Below, in pieces: positions 61,858 through 64,000 of a stretch of 64,000 nucleotides of DNA. The position numbers and the translations under genes are program-made. The notes under the pieces are model-generated. The model had not been told where the DNA came from, made no database searches, and saw only the letters and a program-made list of their open reading frames with translations. Source of the DNA: Acidimicrobiaceae bacterium (GTDB lineage: Bacteria > Actinomycetota > Acidimicrobiia > Acidimicrobiales > UBA8592). Positions within the stretch are counted from its first letter, which is position 1. Each line of letters starts with the position of its first letter. The stretch spans positions 203,738 to 267,737 of the forward strand of contig JAHECR010000001.1 in NCBI GenBank assembly GCA_024641655.1. Direction: 5' to 3'.

Positions 61858-62304
61858 TCAACCACAGGTCTTGCAGATCCCCGAGGCACGCACGTCGATC
61901 GACCGCGCGTCGAAGTCCACGCCGCTGCGCAACTGGCCGCGCAGTTCGTCGACGAGCGCAGCGTCGTGGTGGGTGACGCCACCGCAGACGGTGCACACGA
62001 GATGGATCACCGCATCGTCGTGTGATCGCTCCCACGTGGCGGTGGCCTGATCACCCAGGTGCGACGCCCGCACCAGGTCGAGCTCGTCGAACAATGCGAG
62101 CGTGCGGTACACCGACGAGACGTTGATCCCCGGGTCGCGCTCGGCGGCCTGGTCGGCGATCTCCTGCGCGTTGAGATGACCATGGTTGGTCGCGAGCACA
62201 TCCCACACCACCTGCCGGGGGCGGGTGAGGCGGTAGCCGCTCGAGCGCAACGCCTCCTCGAGGTCCATCTCGACAGCGTAGGACCGACCGAGCAGCGGAG
62301 CCAT
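61858..62304 (-). CDS. Fur-family metalloregulator
   Basis: A 148-residue regulator: winged helix with Y-R-L-T-R-P-R-Q-V-V and S-S-V-Y-R-T-L, a metal segment with H-L-V-C-T-V-C-G-G and terminal C-K-T-C for the structural zinc. Divergent from cbiM with a Fur-like box between. ATG 62304 has GGAG five bases upstream; ATG 62268 is possible. Zinc (Zur) or nickel is more likely than iron given the neighbour. Confidence 0.88.
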   Translation of the reverse strand: MAPLLGRSYAVEMDLEEALRSSGYRLTRPRQVVWDVLATNHGHLNAQEIADQAAERDPGINVSSVYRTLALFDELDLVRASHLGDQATATWERSHDDAVIHLVCTVCGGVTHHDAALVDELRGQLRSGVDFDARSIDVRASGICKTCG

Positions 62305-62376
62305 CCCAACTCCGCCCCGAGGACCTCGCGGCACCGTCGGTTTTCGCCGGCCGGCCTGGTGCCACGGCAGCCTTAT

Positions 62377-62391
62377 TGCGAATGGTTTGCA
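62377..62391. promoter_or_regulatory. Candidate Fur-family box
   Basis: TGCGAA-tgg-TTTGCA is an imperfect palindrome (five of six arm bases) in the 158-base gap between the Fur-family gene and cbiM. Position suits repression of both. Confidence 0.4.
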
Positions 62392-62462
62392 GGCGATGCG
62401 GGCCAGGCTTAGGCTCCTCGTCAGGCCCGACCCTCGTTCTGGAGAGCCCGTTGATCCTCGCG

Positions 62463-63440
62463 ATGCACGCGCCCGACGGGTTCCTCGAACCCCCGGTTGC
62501 CATCGTCACCGCCGTCATCAGTCTGCTGATCCTGGGGCGCGCGCTGCGCCTGTCGTCGCGCGAACTGGGCGATCGCATGGTGCCGTTCGCGGGCATCGCC
62601 GCAGCCTTCGTGTTCGCCGCCCAGATGGTCAACTTCCCCATTGCGTCGGGGACCAGTGGCCACCTGATCGGTGGAGCTCTGGTCGCCGTGCTGCTCGGGC
62701 CGTGGGCGGCGACACTCGTGGTCGCAATCGTCGTGGGGGTCCAGGCCCTGGTGTTCGCCGACGGCGGCGTCACCGCCCTCGGCTACAACACCCTGAACAT
62801 GGCGATCGTCACGACGTTCGGGGGCTGGGCGTTGTTCGTGCTGTTCCGTCGCGTCTTCCCGGCGACGACTTCCGGCGTCGTTGCGGCAACCGCGCTCGCG
62901 TCGGCGGGATCGGTCGTCTTGTCGGCGGCCACGTTCTCGCTCGAGTGGCTGTTCGGAGCCTCGGTCCCCGTGCCGTTCGACACCGTGTTCGCCGCGATGG
63001 TTGGCACGCACGCGATCATCGGGGTCGGCGAAGCGTTCATCAGCGCGACCGTTGTCAGCTCCGTGCTCGCGAGCCGACCGGACCTCGTGGTCGGAGCGCG
63101 CGACCTCGACAAGACGGCACTCCACCGGCGGGCGCCGACGCGGATGCGCACCGTCGTCACGACCGGGATCCTGGCCGCCCTGCTCGTGGCCGGCGTCGGT
63201 TCACAGTTCGCAGCCGACAGCCCCGACGGACTCGACCGCGTCGCCCAGGAGAACGGAATCGTCGGCTCCGGCACGCACCTGCTCGACAGTGGACCCTTCG
63301 CCGACTACGCCACCGCCGGAATCGGCAACGCCGCCGCGTCGCTGACCGTCGCCGGGGTCGCGGGCGTTGCCCTCACGTTCCTGGTCGGCTACGGCCTTCT
63401 CGCACGCCCATGGCGCGCCCGCGACACGTCGCTGCGCTGA
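62463..63440 (+). CDS. cbiM: CbiM-type ECF metal transporter with PDGLE/CbiN-like domain
   Basis: A 325-residue membrane protein starting M-H-A-P-D-G-F-L; the Met-His N-terminus binds Co or Ni in this family, which fixes the start. CbiM part has seven or so helices (S-G-T-S-G-H-L-I-G-G, F-A-D-G-G, N-M-A-I-V). The C-terminal third carries one periplasmic S-P-D-G-L-D-R-V-A motif between two helices, a CbiN-like PDGLE module fused in cis. Confidence 0.88.
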   Translation: MHAPDGFLEPPVAIVTAVISLLILGRALRLSSRELGDRMVPFAGIAAAFVFAAQMVNFPIASGTSGHLIGGALVAVLLGPWAATLVVAIVVGVQALVFADGGVTALGYNTLNMAIVTTFGGWALFVLFRRVFPATTSGVVAATALASAGSVVLSAATFSLEWLFGASVPVPFDTVFAAMVGTHAIIGVGEAFISATVVSSVLASRPDLVVGARDLDKTALHRRAPTRMRTVVTTGILAALLVAGVGSQFAADSPDGLDRVAQENGIVGSGTHLLDSGPFADYATAGIGNAAASLTVAGVAGVALTFLVGYGLLARPWRARDTSLR

Positions 63441-64000
63441 TGGCATCCCACGCGCCGAGCCACCACCACCTCCACGTGCCCGGTGCCTCGATCGTCCACC
63501 GGCTGGCTCCCGACGCCAAGGTTCTCGGCCTGCTGGTGTTCGTGATCGCCGCAGCACTGACGCCCAGGGAGGCGTTCTGGGCCTTTGCCCTCGACGCGAC
63601 GGTCGTGTTCGGTGTTCTCGTTGTCGCGGGGCTCCCTTGGCGCCCCATCGTGCGGCGGCTCGCGGTCATCGTCCCCTTCCTGAGCTTCGCCGCGCTCCTG
63701 CCGTTCATCGCCGGCGGCGACCGCGTCGACCTCGCGGGCATCGCATTGTCGAGAGCCGGCCTGTGGGGAAGCTGGAACGTCGCCGCGAAAGGCCTGCTCG
63801 GCGCCGCAGCGGCGATCATCGTCTCGGCCACCACACCCGTCCCCGACCTGCTCCGTGGCCTCCAGTCCATGCGGGTACCGACCGTCGTCGTGGGGATCAT
63901 CTCATTCATGTTCCGCTACCTCGACGTGCTCGCGGCGCAGCTCCAGCGGATGAGAACGGCGATGATCGCGCGCTGCCACGACCCGCGGTGGGCGTGGCAG
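63440..64000 (+). CDS. cbiQ: CbiQ-type ECF transporter component (partial)
   Basis: ATG at 63440 overlaps the cbiM stop (TGATG); 187 codons run to the window edge. His-rich N-terminus (S-H-H-H-L-H), four or more membrane helices, and the coupling segment beginning Q-R-M-R-T-A-M-I-A-R. The second coupling motif is beyond the edge. The ATPase (CbiO) should lie downstream. Confidence 0.88.
   Translation, partial: MASHAPSHHHLHVPGASIVHRLAPDAKVLGLLVFVIAAALTPREAFWAFALDATVVFGVLVVAGLPWRPIVRRLAVIVPFLSFAALLPFIAGGDRVDLAGIALSRAGLWGSWNVAAKGLLGAAAAIIVSATTPVPDLLRGLQSMRVPTVVVGIISFMFRYLDVLAAQLQRMRTAMIARCHDPRWAWQ

Overview
The window is high-GC DNA packed with short-gap or overlapping genes. It holds several luciferase-like (LLM) F420/flavin oxidoreductases, a Ddn-type deazaflavin-dependent protein, many short-chain dehydrogenases and acyl-CoA ligases, and lipoproteins with actinobacterial-style lipoboxes. 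This points to an actinomycete, most likely of the Acidimicrobiia type. That placement is inference, because no rRNA or other marker gene is present. No tRNA, rRNA, CRISPR array, insertion sequence or phage gene was recognised.

Layout. 1-3111: biuret catabolism operon (alpha/beta hydrolase tail, a catalytically dead cysteine-hydrolase paralogue, BiuH-like hydrolase, AtzF allophanate hydrolase), all with 4-base overlaps. 3248-8811: lone response regulator, malonyl-CoA synthetase, lipoprotein, FAH-family hydrolase, LldD-like FMN dehydrogenase. 8951-14030: PAS-GGDEF-EAL protein, acyl-CoA ligase, SelO. 14143-19144 (minus strand): LLM oxidoreductase, type II hydroxyacyl-CoA dehydrogenase, thiolase, sensor kinase; three GGTCTnnAGACC palindromes on a 20-bp pitch lie upstream of the kinase. 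19293-26478: lipoprotein of unknown family, SDRs, a membrane protein, alanine dehydrogenase, thioredoxin, a beta-hydroxyacid dehydrogenase. 26779-29968: GlsB-type protein and a merR-copA-copZ copper export unit with a clear MerR-type promoter. 30045-39211: aldolase-like protein, FMN-binding protein, MacB-type ABC exporter, beta-CASP nuclease, and a divergent ligase/CoA-transferase pair.

39303-46298 is a sulfur and thiol-redox block: DUF2892 protein, persulfide dioxygenase-rhodanese fusion, rhodanese, SulP transporter, CstR-like repressor, GntR/HutC regulator, then DsbB, a TlpA-like thioredoxin and a rhodanese lipoprotein. CsoR/CstR-type operators (TACCCyATrGGGTA-like) and a second palindrome (ATGTmCGkACAT-like) occur side by side at the dioxygenase promoter and again in the SulP/cstR divergent promoter. 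The second palindrome recurs twice upstream of the GntR gene. Two regulators encoded in the block therefore appear to share control of persulfide handling. This is the most attractive candidate for a new system here.

46331-64000: aldo/keto reductase, hot-dog protein, F420 enzymes, CBS protein followed by a 26-bp tandem array, DUF151 nuclease with a repeat tail, a decayed stretch with an MFS fragment and a truncated sulfotransferase around two lipoproteins, hexapeptide acyltransferase, SDR, an orphan metal-binding protein, sterol-desaturase-like hydroxylase, MarR/pirin pair, VOC protein, MFS exporter, a Fur-family regulator, and the start of a CbiM-CbiQ metal ECF transporter cut by the window edge.
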